A stretch of DNA of 64,000 bases from contig NC_135504.1 in assembly GCF_052857255.1 (NCBI RefSeq), positions 134,404,929 through 134,468,928 on the forward strand, written 5' to 3'. Shown here one piece after another: positions 19,611 to 29,853 of the stretch. Under the pieces are notes generated by a model, which did no database searches, was not told where the DNA came from, and saw only the letters and a list, made by a program, of their open reading frames with translations. The position numbers were made by a program, and so were the translations under genes. The DNA is from Amblyomma americanum. Its lineage: Eukaryota > Arthropoda > Arachnida > Ixodida > Ixodidae. Numbering within the stretch: position 1 is the first letter of the stretch; every line of letters begins with the position of its first letter.

Positions 19611-22600
19611 ATAGTCCTCCCCAGCCTGAGGAGCGTGGGGAGGAAGCAGTGGATGATGAGGTGGTGGTAGTTTGTGTGGCCGACGAGGCATGCCGTGTTG
19701 TGCGTTGCAAGTTAAATGGTTGTTGCATGGAATTGTTGATAGATACGGGGTCAAAGGTGACATTGCTTAAGGAGAGCAGTTTTAACACGCTTTGAAGGAA
19801 GGGGGACCGCGAGGTGTTGGAAGCGTCTGGTGGTATGGCAACCAAATTTGTAGGCATAACGGGGGATCCTCTTGGCATAAGTGGACTCTACCGGTTACAC
19901 TTCTCTCTCGGCGGAATTGCATTGGAGCACCCCTGCTACGTATGCCCGGACATGGTGTCTCTGCCAAACGGAGTGTCAGGTATATTAGGGCAGGATTTTT
20001 TGAGAAAAGGGAAGGTAGTAGTCTCATTCTCTGAGGAAGAGGTTAATGCGGGCGGATCAAAAGTTCCGTTTTTGAACAGGAGAGGGGCTGAGATTCGCAT
20101 TACCGATATTGACACCCGTCAAACAGTGGGATCATTGGAGAAGGTATATTCGCGGGTTGCCGTCAGGCTGGTCGATGAGGCGGTCGTCCTTCCTTGGTCG
20201 GAGCACATTTTGTACGCGTTTGTGCCTTCAGATGTAGAGAGCGGCGCCGTGGGAGTGCTTGAGCCGGTCGACTCTCTCAGCAATGGCCTGAAGGCAGCCG
20301 CGTGCCTCGTGACAGTTAATGACGCCCACAGAGTGCCCCTACGGGTGGTTAACTGTAGCCAGCAGCCATTGAGCCTTCCCAAGAACAAAACATTGGCTTT
20401 CTTCACCTCTGCGATAGAGAAACGTGAGCCCACCGATACGGTACTCGCAACTGTAGAGCATGCTAGTCCTTCGGCTGCTCCAAAGGTGTCGTTCGATCTT
20501 TCTCACGTAAAATCCAGGAAGAGGGAGGCTCTGGCTGGTTTGCTGAACGACTACTCGGAAGTATTCGCCGCGTCCAACCTGGATTTGGGCTGCTGTGGCG
20601 TTATAAAGCACAGGATAGAAACCGGCACTTCATCGCCCGTTTACCAGCGTGCGTACAGGATTCCTTACTCCCAACGTGGGGAGATAGAGCGGCAGGTGCA
20701 GGACCTGATTGATCGCGGCATTGTCGAACACTCAAAGTCACCCTGGGGAGCACCAGCACTATTGGTGGAAAAGCCAGATGGCTCGTATCGATTGGTAGTG
20801 GACTGCCGCAAACTAAATGCCGTAACTCGCATCGATCCATACCCCATCCCCAATATACAGGAGACGCTTTCTCAGCTGGGCTCTGCCAGGTACTTCACGG
20901 TAGTGGACATGGCGGCGGGATTCTGGCAGATAGCAATGGATCCGGCAGATGCCGAGAAAACGGCATTCAACACGCCCTCAGGGCACTATGAATGGAAAAG
21001 AATGCCGATGGGTCTGGCCAACAGCCCTGCTGTCTGGCAGAGAACCGCTGATGTTATCCTGGCAGGTCTTCTGGGGAGGCTGTGCTTGGTGTATATGGAT
21101 GACATTATCATATACAGTGACAGTTTTGATAACCATTTGCGCTATATTGAGCAGGTTTTGGTGCGACTAAGAGCAGCGGGTCTCAAGCTGAAGCCCTCTA
21201 AGTGCCAATTCCTCAAAAACGAGGTGAAATACCTCGGGCACGTTGTTTCAGCTGACGGCGTGCGACCGGACCCTGAGAAACTAAGGTGTGTCTCGGATTT
21301 TCCATCCCCGACTAGCGTCCGCCAGGTCCGGCAGTTTCTCGGCCTGATCGGTTACTACCGAAGGCACATAGAGGAGTTCGCCAAGCTCGCTAAGCCGCTC
21401 ACCGCCTTAACAGCCAAAAATGTCGCCTTTCGCTGGGACGAAAACGCGGAGAATGCTTTTGGGGCCCTGAAAAGGAAGCTAATGAGTGCACCGCTGTTGC
21501 GCCACCCGGATTTTAATTTGCCCTTCGTTATGGCCACAGATGCGTCAAAGTTCGCAGTTGGTGCCGTGCTATCTCAGGTTATCGAGGGCAAAGAACATCC
21601 CGTTGCTTTTGCTAGCCGACAGCTGAGCCCCACAGAGCAAAAGTACGGAGCTACGGAAAGGGAGTGCCTCGCCGTTGTCTGGGCAGTAAAGCACTTCAGA
21701 TGCTACCTTTACGGCCGCAAATTCAAGCTAGTCACAGACTGCCATCCTCTGAAATGGGTGGTGAGTGTCAGAGACCCTAGCTCGCTACTCGCTAGATGGA
21801 ATCTACACCTGCAGGAATACTGCTTTGAAGTTGAGCACAAGTCAGGAAAGACACATCTGAATGCTGATGCACTCAGCCGCACAGCTGCCGTGGCAGCTAT
21901 AGATGAGTTTGTCCCAGTAGTCGACCCCGCCGAATTACGCACAGAGCAGTGCAAAGATCCTCACCTGAAGCGAATAATCGAAAGCTTAGAGGGCGCACCG
22001 TCTCACCCCGAACAGCTAGGTTATTTCATTGGCAAAGACGGCACCCTGTGTCGGCACACGAGGCCAACCAGGAAATGGAGACCAGAGAAAACCGCTTGGG
22101 AGAGAGTCGTCATACCTCGGTCGTGGACAGAAAGGGTTCTTCGCGCGTTTCACGATGCGCCATGCGCCGGTCATTTTGGCGTAGCGAAGACACGCAGGCG
22201 TGTGGAGCGTTTGTACTTTTGCAGTGGCATGCGACAGGATGTTAGAGACTACTGTGCGAAGTGTCATTCCTGTCTCGAAAGAAAAACACCCAAGGGACGA
22301 AGACCAGCTCCAATTCAGCCGTTCTCTGAGGTTTCGGCTCCCTACGAGCGGACAGGTATGGACATAATGGGCCCATTGCCCACGACCACTTCCGGAAACA
22401 AGTACATTTTAGTATTTGTCGATCACCTTTCAAAATACGCGGAAGCGGTAGCACTCCCAGATCAGAAGGCAGACACGGTTGCAAGAGCATTTGTCGAACA
22501 GATCGTGCTCCGACATGGACCCCCGAGGCAACTCTTGACAGATCGGGGAACGAACTTCGTGTCGCAGCTAATGAGGAGAGTTTGCGAGCTGCTTAAGATC

Positions 22601-23497
22601 GCTAAGAAGCAGACAACACCGTACCATCCGGCTTGCAACGGCGCGGTGGAGCGACTGAACCAAACCGTGGCCGGGTTCCTGTCGCATTTTGTTTCGCGCG
22701 ACCAGCGGGACTGGGACTTGTGGCTCCCGTATGCAATGTTTGCCTACAATTCCGCAGCACACGAGAGCACGGGCGAATCGCCATTCTTTCTTCTCTACGG
22801 CCGAGACCCGGACCAGCCTAGTGAAGTGCCAGAGGGCCCCCGTCGTGTCCCATACGCTTCACTGGACGACTATAAGGTGGAGCTAGAATCGCGCTTGCAA
22901 GTGGCGAGGGACATCGCAAAGGAGGCCTTAAAGAAAGCGGCGAAGCGCAGGAAGGAGGTGCACGATCGCAGTGCTAGAGACGCGCCGTTTAATGTGGGGG
23001 ACAGCGTGTACATTGAAAACTGCCAAAGGCAGATTGGGCTAGCTCGTAAGTTCCAGACGAAGTGGAGAGGACCGTGCGAGGTTGTCGAGAAGCTTTCTCC
23101 GGTAAACTTCAGAGTCCGAGACGTGAACCGGCGCTTGATAAGGATACACGCAAATCGCCTCAAGTCGGCACCGGTTCAGTATTCACGAAATGAGGAAAGG
23201 GAAAGTGCGGATTTTGATGGGGACAGAAGTGAAGTGGAGCGCGCAGATAGTTCTCAAGAAACGCCCTCTCCTGCATTTGTTCGGCAGGCGCCCGAGGTGA
23301 CGGCCGGAATGCCACCGGATTTACTTCATGCATTGCTAGAAGAAGAAGCGCGCGAGGTTGCCGCGCAGATAACGCCAGGAGAGGCTCCTGCCACGAGCCC
23401 TCGCGAGTCCCAAAGCAGACAAAGGGGCACAGACTTACTTAGTATGACTCATGAAGGCCGATATCCGCTGCGAAATCGGAAAGCTAAGTCGGACTAA
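19608..23497 (+). pseudogene. pol: G-beta Pol polyprotein, one in-frame TGA
   Basis: Pol continues from gag by -1 frameshift. The protease has LLIDTGSKVTLL (about 19733-19768) and GILGQDFL. A TGA at 19793-19795 interrupts it; CGA to TGA by CpG deamination would explain this. From 19814 to the TAA after SD it is open for 1227 codons. RT: VDMAAGFWQ and YMDD at 21092-21103. RNase H: ATDASKFAVGAVL and LNADALSR. Integrase: HHCC zinc region (HDAPCAGHFG to CAKCHSC), then catalytic D (22361), D (22541) and E (22649), a D-x35-E spacing. The C-terminus has WRGPCEVVEKL and ends RYPLRNRKAKSD. Confidence 0.93.
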
Positions 23498-23990
23498 TGG
23501 CGTAAACAGAGCGGAGTTGTGAACTGGTTAGAATTGTGTAATGCCGCAGCTCATAACATTGCTATGTGCTTATGTGTTAGGTTATCGGAGTTGGTAGTTA
23601 AACCTTTCTGTCATTAAGTAACACCTTCACAGGAGAGCATGCGGAGCGCATGCAGAACCTGCCCTACTTCCTTTCGTTATCTATATTTTTGTCTGTGCCG
23701 TGATTGTGCTAGAAGTGGGAGCTCCTTTGTAACTGTGGTAAATTTATTTCGTCCAGTTTGGACTAGAAAGGAGAGGCTTGGGTGCTGAGTTTCATGTTTA
23801 TCTGTAAAAGAAGATCAGTGCTGCCCCTGGAGACGCCAGTTATGACAGCGGAGGCATATGGTGTTGTGCAGTGGTGTTGAGTGCAGCGCAAAGTGTTTTG
23901 TCGGACGCACTGTGCGAGGCGATTCAGAAAGACAAGGGGAGCTGCGTGGACTCAAATGTTCGGAGAACATTCTTCTGGAGGGTGAGCGAG
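23498..23990 (+). mobile_element. G-beta 3' non-coding region and purine tract
   Basis: About 490 bp between pol and the 3' LTR without a recognisable ORF, so no envelope gene. The last bases before the LTR (GGAGGGTGAGCGAG, 23977-23990) are purine-rich and would serve as the polypurine tract priming plus-strand DNA. Confidence 0.75.
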
Positions 23991-24876
23991 TGTGACATTC
24001 CTTGTGTGTGCTACGAGGTACATTCCTTGTGTGTGCTACGAGGTACATTCCTTGTGTGTGCTACGAGGTACATTCCTTGTGTGTGCTACGAGGTTCCGCG
24101 TTCGACGGCGCGGCGTAGACGGAGACCCAGATGACAGCGGCATCATCAATTACCCAGCCATGCTCTTTGAGTGACGACCAGAACGAAGGGACCCGCCGCC
24201 GTCGCCGCGGGGAAACAGGCTTTATCCTCCATAATTGGCGTGGCGGTTCCAGGGGCGGCCCTCCCGAGCACATTCCAGGACAAGGGAACTGTCAGCGATC
24301 CAGAGCGCGCCTTACCTTGAGGAGCGAGTGTCAGTTGATGGATGAAGAATGGAGGCCGGTGACCCGCGGGAACTGTCAGCGGGCCAGAGCGCGCCGTACC
24401 ACAGCCGACGCTATGCGCTACCGCGAAGACAACCTTCTTTCTCTCGGACTCAACACGTGAGGGGAGCGAGACGATAAGTGCGGTGGTATGTTTGTGCGCC
24501 CAAGTGAAAGCCCTAGCCCCCCCTCCTTCCCCTCCGGCGTGGGCGTCCTCACCCTAGGGAGTGTGGAGAAGAGGATATAAAAATCGACAAGCAGTACGGA
24601 AGAAGCACGCTCAGGACGACATCGTTCGCCAAGAGGGCCTTCAGCGCCGAAGCCCGACGGCGTGCAGCTTCTGCCAGCAACCGCTCGAGCCCAACTCCGG
24701 AGCCACTCCATCGCCCCCATGAAGTCGTCGGCACGTAAGCTCGGACGCCCCAGCCTCTGATGTATAATCTTAATCATGTGTAATTATTGAATATATCTGT
24801 TTGTTTAAACTGAGCCATACGGTGTCTCTTTGCCTCTCCGTCCCGTGTGGACCTGCGCATTATGGGGGTCATCACA
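23991..24876 (+). repeat. G-beta 3' LTR (886 bp)
   Basis: Near-identical to 17630-18513, including the four 25-bp units and the TATA motif. Differences seen: C/A in TCCCTAATT versus TCCATAATT, T/C in CCCTTCCG versus CCCTCCCG, T/G in GAGCTCGCC versus GAGCGCGCC, C/T in TTCCCTCGG versus TTCTCTCGG, and two extra C in a C run. It is followed by the GTAG duplication (24877-24880). Confidence 0.93.
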
Positions 24877-26103
24877 GTAGCTGTGCAGTTGCTATATATA
24901 TCTTCCAGTATTTTGACATAAGGCTCTTCTACCCCCTGATTACGCAATGCCTGTATGACTGCTGAGGTTTCCACTGAGTCGAATGCTTTCTCGTAATCAA
25001 TGAAAGCTATATATAGAGGTTGGTTATATTCTGCGCATTTCTCTATCACCTGATTGATGGTGTGAATATGATCTATTGTAGAATATCCTTTACGAAAGCC
25101 TGCCTGATCATTTGGCTGATTAAAGTCTAACGTTGCCCTGACTCTATTAGCGATTACCTTAGTAAATACTTTGTAGGCAACGGATAGTAAGCTGATCGGC
25201 CTGTAATTTTTCAAGTCCTTGGCGTCTCCCTTCTTATGAATTAAGATAATGTTTGCATTCTTCCAAGCTTCTGGTACAGTCGAGGTCATAAGGCATTGCG
25301 TATACAGGGTGGCTAGTTTTTCTAGCACGATGTCCCCTCCATCCTTCAACAGATCTGCTGTTACCTGATCCTCCCCAGCTGCTTTTCCCCTTTTCATTGC
25401 TTCTAAGACTTTTTTTACTTCATCTTTCGTTACTGGCGGGATGACGCATTGCTGTGCACTGCTGTCTTTCTCATTAGCGTTCTGATTACATTGGCTACTG
25501 TACAGGTCTGTGTAGAACTCTTCGGCTACGTTAACTATCTTATCCATATTGCTAATGACATTGCCCTGCTTGTCTCTTAATGCATACATCTGGTTTTTAC
25601 CTATGCCTAGTTTCCTCTTCACTGTTTTTAGGCTACCTCCGTTTTTTAGAGCATGCTCGATTCTCTCCATATTAAACTTCCTTATGTCGGCTACCTTGCG
25701 CTTATTTATTAACTTTGATAGCTCCGTTAGTTCTATTCTATCGGTAGTGTTAGATGCCTTCATGTTTTGGCGCTTCTTAATCAGATCTTTCGTCACCTGA
25801 GATAGCTTCCCGGTATCTTTTCGAACTGTCCTACCGCCTACTTCTACTGCGCACTCCGTAATTATCGATGTCAGGTTATCGTGCATTGAATGAACATCAA
25901 GATCATCTTCCTCAGTTAATGCCTAGTATCTGTTTTGCAGCGCTATCCTAAACTCCTGTGCTTTCCCTCTTACGGCTAACTCGTTAATGGTCTTCTTCTT
26001 CGCTAGCTTCTTCCGTTCCCTCTTCAAGTCTAGGCTAATTCTAGACCTTACCATTCTATGGTCGCTGCAACGCACCCTTCCGAGGACGGCCACATCCTGA
26101 ATG
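24877..26103 (-). pseudogene. RTE-2, 5' part (endonuclease end, linker, RT fingers)
   Basis: Continuation of RTE-2 on the far side of G-beta. From 26103 downwards it starts inside the endonuclease C-terminus (RCSDHRMVRSRISLDL, with the SDH motif), meets a TAG at 25923-25925 in the same frame, then runs open to the Gypsy junction: KTVKRKLGIGKNQMYALRD, a linker, GKAAGEDQVTADLLKDGGD, LKNYRPISLLSVAYK and AFIDYEKAFDSVETS. It is 5'-truncated within the endonuclease. With 16673-17629 it forms one copy of about 2.2 kb. Confidence 0.9.
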
Positions 26104-26222
26104 ATACGGTGTACATTTATCACGTTTTGGTTCTTGAGGCCTTCCAGCATCTCTTCCTCAGTGAGGTGGATAAAATCTGTTTCAGAAATCACACCATGGA
26201 CGGTGTTCAAGATTGGGTGCCC
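26104..26222 (-). pseudogene. LINE-A copy 4 ORF1, upstream piece
   Basis: Reads LNTVHGVISETDFIHLTEEEM then LKNQNVINVHRI and stops where RTE-2 begins. It is the direct continuation of ORF1 at 15912-16672, where the protein resumes with KIRREDKEIPTK. The split proves that RTE-2, with G-beta inside it, landed in this LINE-A copy. The fragment begins at the same ORF1 position as copy 6 (40376). Confidence 0.88.
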
Positions 26223-26560
26223 TATCGGAAAAATACACTCTACTGGGCATGCTGGAACCCGGCACCCGATATGATGGTGAATTATGGTGATGGGCAATGG
26301 TGGGTGCCCAACATATTGATTGGTAGTGGGTGCCCAACATATGCTGAGTGTTGGGTACCATGTTGGGTGCCCAGCATAGTGCTGGGTATAGCTGGGTGCC
26401 GGGTAATGCACTCTTGACCGCCCAGCATAGTGGCGGGTGCTCGTGTGTGCCGGGTAACATGTCGGGCACTGTTGGGTGGCCAGCATAGTACCAGGTACTG
26501 GTAGCTGCAAGGCATTATGGCGCTCATTGCTGAGTGCCTGGCATAGTACAATGTAGAATG
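26223..26560. repeat. Degenerate minisatellite of GGGTGCCCAGCATAGT-type units
   Basis: The segment repeats variants of GGGTGCCCA(G/A)CATA(G/T)TG with irregular spacing of about 20-45 bp, at least eight times. Some units contain short palindromes such as CCCAGCATAGTGCTGGG. Long frames through it are repeat artefacts. Confidence 0.7.
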
Positions 26561-26731
26561 CTGTGCATTGCTCAGGTGCAGGTAATATGGCAGGCATAAA
26601 CAGAATATTGACTGATGGCCATAACGAGCAAGCTGGGTAGCAGCATGACTGGCGTACCCATGGTACTACTGCTTTATACTGTGGCTCGGCATGCTTGACG
26701 CCAGAAATTTGATGAAACAACATGTGGAAGG
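26561..26731. other. Short unassigned flank before G-delta
   Basis: No coding or repeat signal recognised. It ends CATGTGGAAGG against the G-delta LTR. Confidence 0.4.
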
Positions 26732-27805
26732 TGTAAGGCCGCCCCTCTTATCCAGCTGCATACCTTTGCAGAAAGCAGGACGCCGGCACACGCGTAAACC
26801 GCTCCCCAGTATAAGCGAGAGCCCCCAAGTACATACCGGGAACGAAAATTGTCGCTTGACGCACGGACCCCCCCCAACCCCCTTACGACGTGGGCTATCG
26901 CCGGGAAGGCACCCACAGCTTCCCGCCGTGCCTCGTGAACAAAAGCGCATTCCCAGGAGGGCCGTGACGGACACCTGTCATGGTGGACAGGCAGTACTCG
27001 CCAAGAATGTGGAAAGACAGGCGCTAGTGAACAAAAGCGCATTCACAGGATGGCGTGACGGACACCTGTCATGGCGGACAGGCAAGACTCGCCAACAATG
27101 TGGGAAGAGAGGGGCGACCCTTAATCTGGTTTCCCGGAGCGACAGACGAACCCTTTCATGCTTATTAGCAGTGTCCCGCCGTCGGTAGCGCGGCAGCATC
27201 GTGGGCCCTTTCGCCCCCTCCTCTGTTGCTGACGAGCGACGCGGACCGATGGTGGGTGGCGGTATGCATGCGTGAGGCAAGAATTAGCTCCGAAGGGAGA
27301 GCCTGTTGATACTCTCACTTGAGAGAGAGTGGTGGCGTTTTTGTTGTTTATTTAGTTTGTATTGTTAACAGACTCTGGGTTCGAAGCTAAGCCCAACCCA
27401 AGGGGTTGTCCCCATCTCGCATGTTATTTTTGATTGGAGAATTGATGCTTTGGGCGGGCCACTGAAAATGACCGCCCTTAGTCCTTTGTTAATCAAGTGC
27501 TTAAAAGCGCATGTAAACGGATGCAGTCGAGTCCAGTCTGAGCTGAGGCTCCATGCTTAGCATGTATGTGATGCTACTTAGGCTCTAACCTGCCCGGTCG
27601 ATAAGTAAAGTAGTGCAAAGTTTGTTCTTTTGTAAATTCAGTTCTACTTTTTCCAGTTTAACTCTCTGTATATGTATGTTGTAAATATATGCTCTGCTGC
27701 CATCATCTACAAGCTCGCCTCCTGTTCATCTTCCAAGCACGAACGACACTAGAGGAAGGGTTTGTGAACCATCCTTGAAGAAACGAACGACCTTTGAAAT
27801 TCTAC
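26732..27805 (+). repeat. G-delta 5' LTR (about 1074 bp)
   Basis: Starts TGTAAGGCCGCCCCTCTT and ends GAAATTCTAC before the primer site. It contains an imperfect tandem duplication of about 90 bp (units starting GAACAAAAGCGCATTC near 26938 and 27028). Toward its end are TATATGTATG and ATATATGCTC motifs. The short 65-115-codon frames inside it are not conserved as proteins between the two LTRs. Confidence 0.85.
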
Positions 27806-27823
27806 TGGCGCAGCCGACAGGAT
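27806..27823 (+). promoter_or_regulatory. G-delta primer binding site
   Basis: TGGCGCAGCCGACAGGAT abuts the 5' LTR. It closely resembles the TGGCGCAGTCGGTAGGAT site of Drosophila 17.6/297-type Gypsy elements (from memory), and differs from the TGGTGTCAGAAG sites of the other two LTR elements here, so G-delta belongs to a different lineage. Confidence 0.8.
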
Positions 27824-28078
27824 TCGGCACGTTTCATCTCAAGGCCAGGCATCGCAGTGACAGCCACAGGCCATCCGACACGGAGCAGCGAGGAGCTGTC
27901 AAGGGACGACTCCACCTCGGCTGCTACCGAAGCTGGTAGAGCAGACGCATCATCCGGGCTTTGGGCGGCAGACACCAGAAGATCTGCGCTGGGTGAGTGG
28001 GATTTCTTGCGTTTTGTCGAAGTTGGCATGGTTGCTACTCTGAAGGCTTAGGGTGCAGGTGTGGAGCACGTGACCAGC

Positions 28079-29287
28079 ATGGAGAAAAATTTCTGTCTTA
28101 AGAACTCCTTCAGTTCTAAATTCGGCCTAGAATTTAAAACGCTTCAAGGTGTTCTCTCAGAGGCAGGACAAACGACTATTCGCCGCCTTGAGTTGAAATT
28201 TCAGGAGCGGATGAGACAGATAGAAAGGCAGGAGCAGGAAAAGCTCAAAATGCTCGAGCGGATTTATGCGGGCGGCGGGCAGCATGGCAATGCGTCCGAT
28301 GGAAAGCGCAGAGACCATGCAGACCTAGGCCCTGAAGCTCAGAGTATTAGTGAGGTTACTAACGAGCTACCTAAATATTTGGCGGAAGCAGTGAGTCAGA
28401 AAGAAGAAAAAGGAACGCATTCACAGGTGCAGGTAATATCGACTGCTGTGAACGGACATTTCATTCATGAAAGCCCCTTCAGTAATGAGTTTGTCCCCGA
28501 ATGGAAAACTCTCCAAGGTGTTACCCTATCAGAAGCGGGGCGGGATGCTATTCGTCGCCTTGAATTGAATTTCCGGGACCGAATGCGACAGATTGAGCAG
28601 AATGAAAAAGAAGAACTAAGAAAGCTTGAGCTGAGGTATACGGGCGGCGGGCAGGATGGCACCAAGTTCGAATTAAAGGACAGCGACCATGCAGACCTAG
28701 GCCCCGATGCTCACAGCACTGGAGAGGTTGACATCGACTTCCCTGAAAATGTGACAGAGGCACTAGGCCAGAATAACGAAGAGGTCAGTGAGATCCAGAT
28801 AGCAGAAGCCTCGGAGGCTCTATCAAGTCAGATTGAAAAACAACTATCAGGGAAAGCAGCGCTCAAGATTGACCTATTGAAGGGCACTAAGACTGAAATG
28901 GAGAGAGACAAATGTTGCGAAAACGCGAACGGTAGATCCAACGCACTTTCAGAGCGGCCAAAAACACAGTCGCAGCAGTTGTTTCAGGACAAATCTAATT
29001 TTGTGCTGGTACTGGGGAGAGAAAATGTTCATCAATCGAGCGAGACCAAGTGTGCTCAAGATGAGGTCCTCATGGAGAGCTTGGGTCACTTATTGCCCGC
29101 CAATGGGGTGTTTGTTCCGAATCACGGTGGTAGCAATTCCACAGTGAGACGCAATGACCTGGAGGAGTGGGCCGATTCGACGACAGGGTTTGTAACACAA
29201 AGTGTCTCGGAGCAAATGTTGAAATGTGCCGCACAAAAAAATCCTGCAGTCGCGGCGCGTTTGTTGGTGGTAATCATTATCACTTGA
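28079..29287 (+). CDS. G-delta ORF: coiled-coil protein with a tandem ~124-residue duplication
   Basis: The first ATG of the open frame is 28079 (MEKNFCLKN), giving 402 residues. Two consecutive units of about 124 residues share KTLQGV, LSEAG, IRRLEL, RMRQIE, a charged helix and GGGQ then DHADLGP; even the DNA repeats (GACCATGCAGACCTAGGCCC at about 28313 and 28685, 372 bp apart). The charged helices (EQEKLKMLERIY, EKEELRKLELRY) suggest coiled coils. There is no knuckle, protease or RT motif and no signal peptide. It sits where gag would be and might be a divergent capsid, but nothing visible proves it. The frame probably shifts near 29260. Confidence 0.7.
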   Translation: MEKNFCLKNSFSSKFGLEFKTLQGVLSEAGQTTIRRLELKFQERMRQIERQEQEKLKMLERIYAGGGQHGNASDGKRRDHADLGPEAQSISEVTNELPKYLAEAVSQKEEKGTHSQVQVISTAVNGHFIHESPFSNEFVPEWKTLQGVTLSEAGRDAIRRLELNFRDRMRQIEQNEKEELRKLELRYTGGGQDGTKFELKDSDHADLGPDAHSTGEVDIDFPENVTEALGQNNEEVSEIQIAEASEALSSQIEKQLSGKAALKIDLLKGTKTEMERDKCCENANGRSNALSERPKTQSQQLFQDKSNFVLVLGRENVHQSSETKCAQDEVLMESLGHLLPANGVFVPNHGGSNSTVRRNDLEEWADSTTGFVTQSVSEQMLKCAAQKNPAVAARLLVVIIIT

Positions 29288-29490
29288 GGATCACCGCCAA
29301 ACTGGATCGAATAGGCTTCGTGCCATCTCCGCCTCCTAAGCCGCCATTGAAGGTTAAGGCCGATATCGTTGCAGCGGGAGCCCAACGGTCAGCTTTTGTG
29401 GCAGGTCGAGTGGCGCAACCATGCCGGCCTGTGCAAGGCGTGAATGTTCCCACTCAACCGACGCTCGATGAGCAGGGTGCCGTGCGTTGA
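29260..29490 (+). pseudogene. Out-of-frame continuation of the G-delta ORF
   Basis: In the neighbouring frame the sequence reads GGNHYHLRITAKLDRIGF, then a proline-rich segment PSPPPKPPLKVKADIV, and ends at a TGA at 29488-29490. The upstream ORF ends in a poor VVIIIT tail, so one indel near 29260 may have split a longer protein. No domain is recognised. Confidence 0.45.
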
Positions 29491-29853
29491 AGTCGGGCAC
29501 TTACGAAGAGACTTCTGCCTGGCGTCTACATAGAACGGTGCCCGTGAGTGTTGTGCGCAGACTTGTGAACAGTGATGAACAATGTGGCTTTGTGTGTGCT
29601 TCAAATGTGGACTCTGCGCAGTGCATGATGTGGCTGCCCGTTCAGCGAACTGTACAGCAGCATGCACCAATGTTGTGCCTTGTAGTTTTTTGTTATTGAT
29701 TGTTTCTTTGCTTTGGTTCTCAAAGATTTGAGTACCCAGAAGAAACTCTGCCCCGGGAGGGCTGACATTTGTAATGTGAAAGTGTTGTGGCCTCTTTGTT
29801 AGGAAGCATAAACGAGCTGATAGCAAGCTCGGTTTATACTCTTAGAGGGGGCG
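29491..29853 (+). mobile_element. G-delta 3' non-coding region and purine tract
   Basis: No ORF of interest. The final bases AGAGGGGGCG before the 3' LTR serve as a polypurine tract. It holds no trace of pol or envelope. Confidence 0.65.

Larger units (their letters stand above)
17630..24876 (+). mobile_element. G-beta: full-length Ty3/Gypsy LTR retrotransposon
   Basis: A complete 7.25-kb element: LTR (17630-18513), primer site, gag, a -1 frameshift site, pol (protease, RT, RNase H, integrase), a 490-bp non-coding stretch, a purine-rich tract and a second LTR (23991-24876). By eye the LTRs differ at about four bases plus a 2-bp indel in a C run, so insertion is recent. It lies in RTE-2 with a GTAG target duplication. 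One TGA in the protease-RT linker is the only coding break I found. No envelope-like ORF follows pol. Confidence 0.95.

Noticed and set aside
23498..23990. Possible envelope gene after G-beta pol
   Set aside because: No ORF with a signal peptide or transmembrane segment is present.
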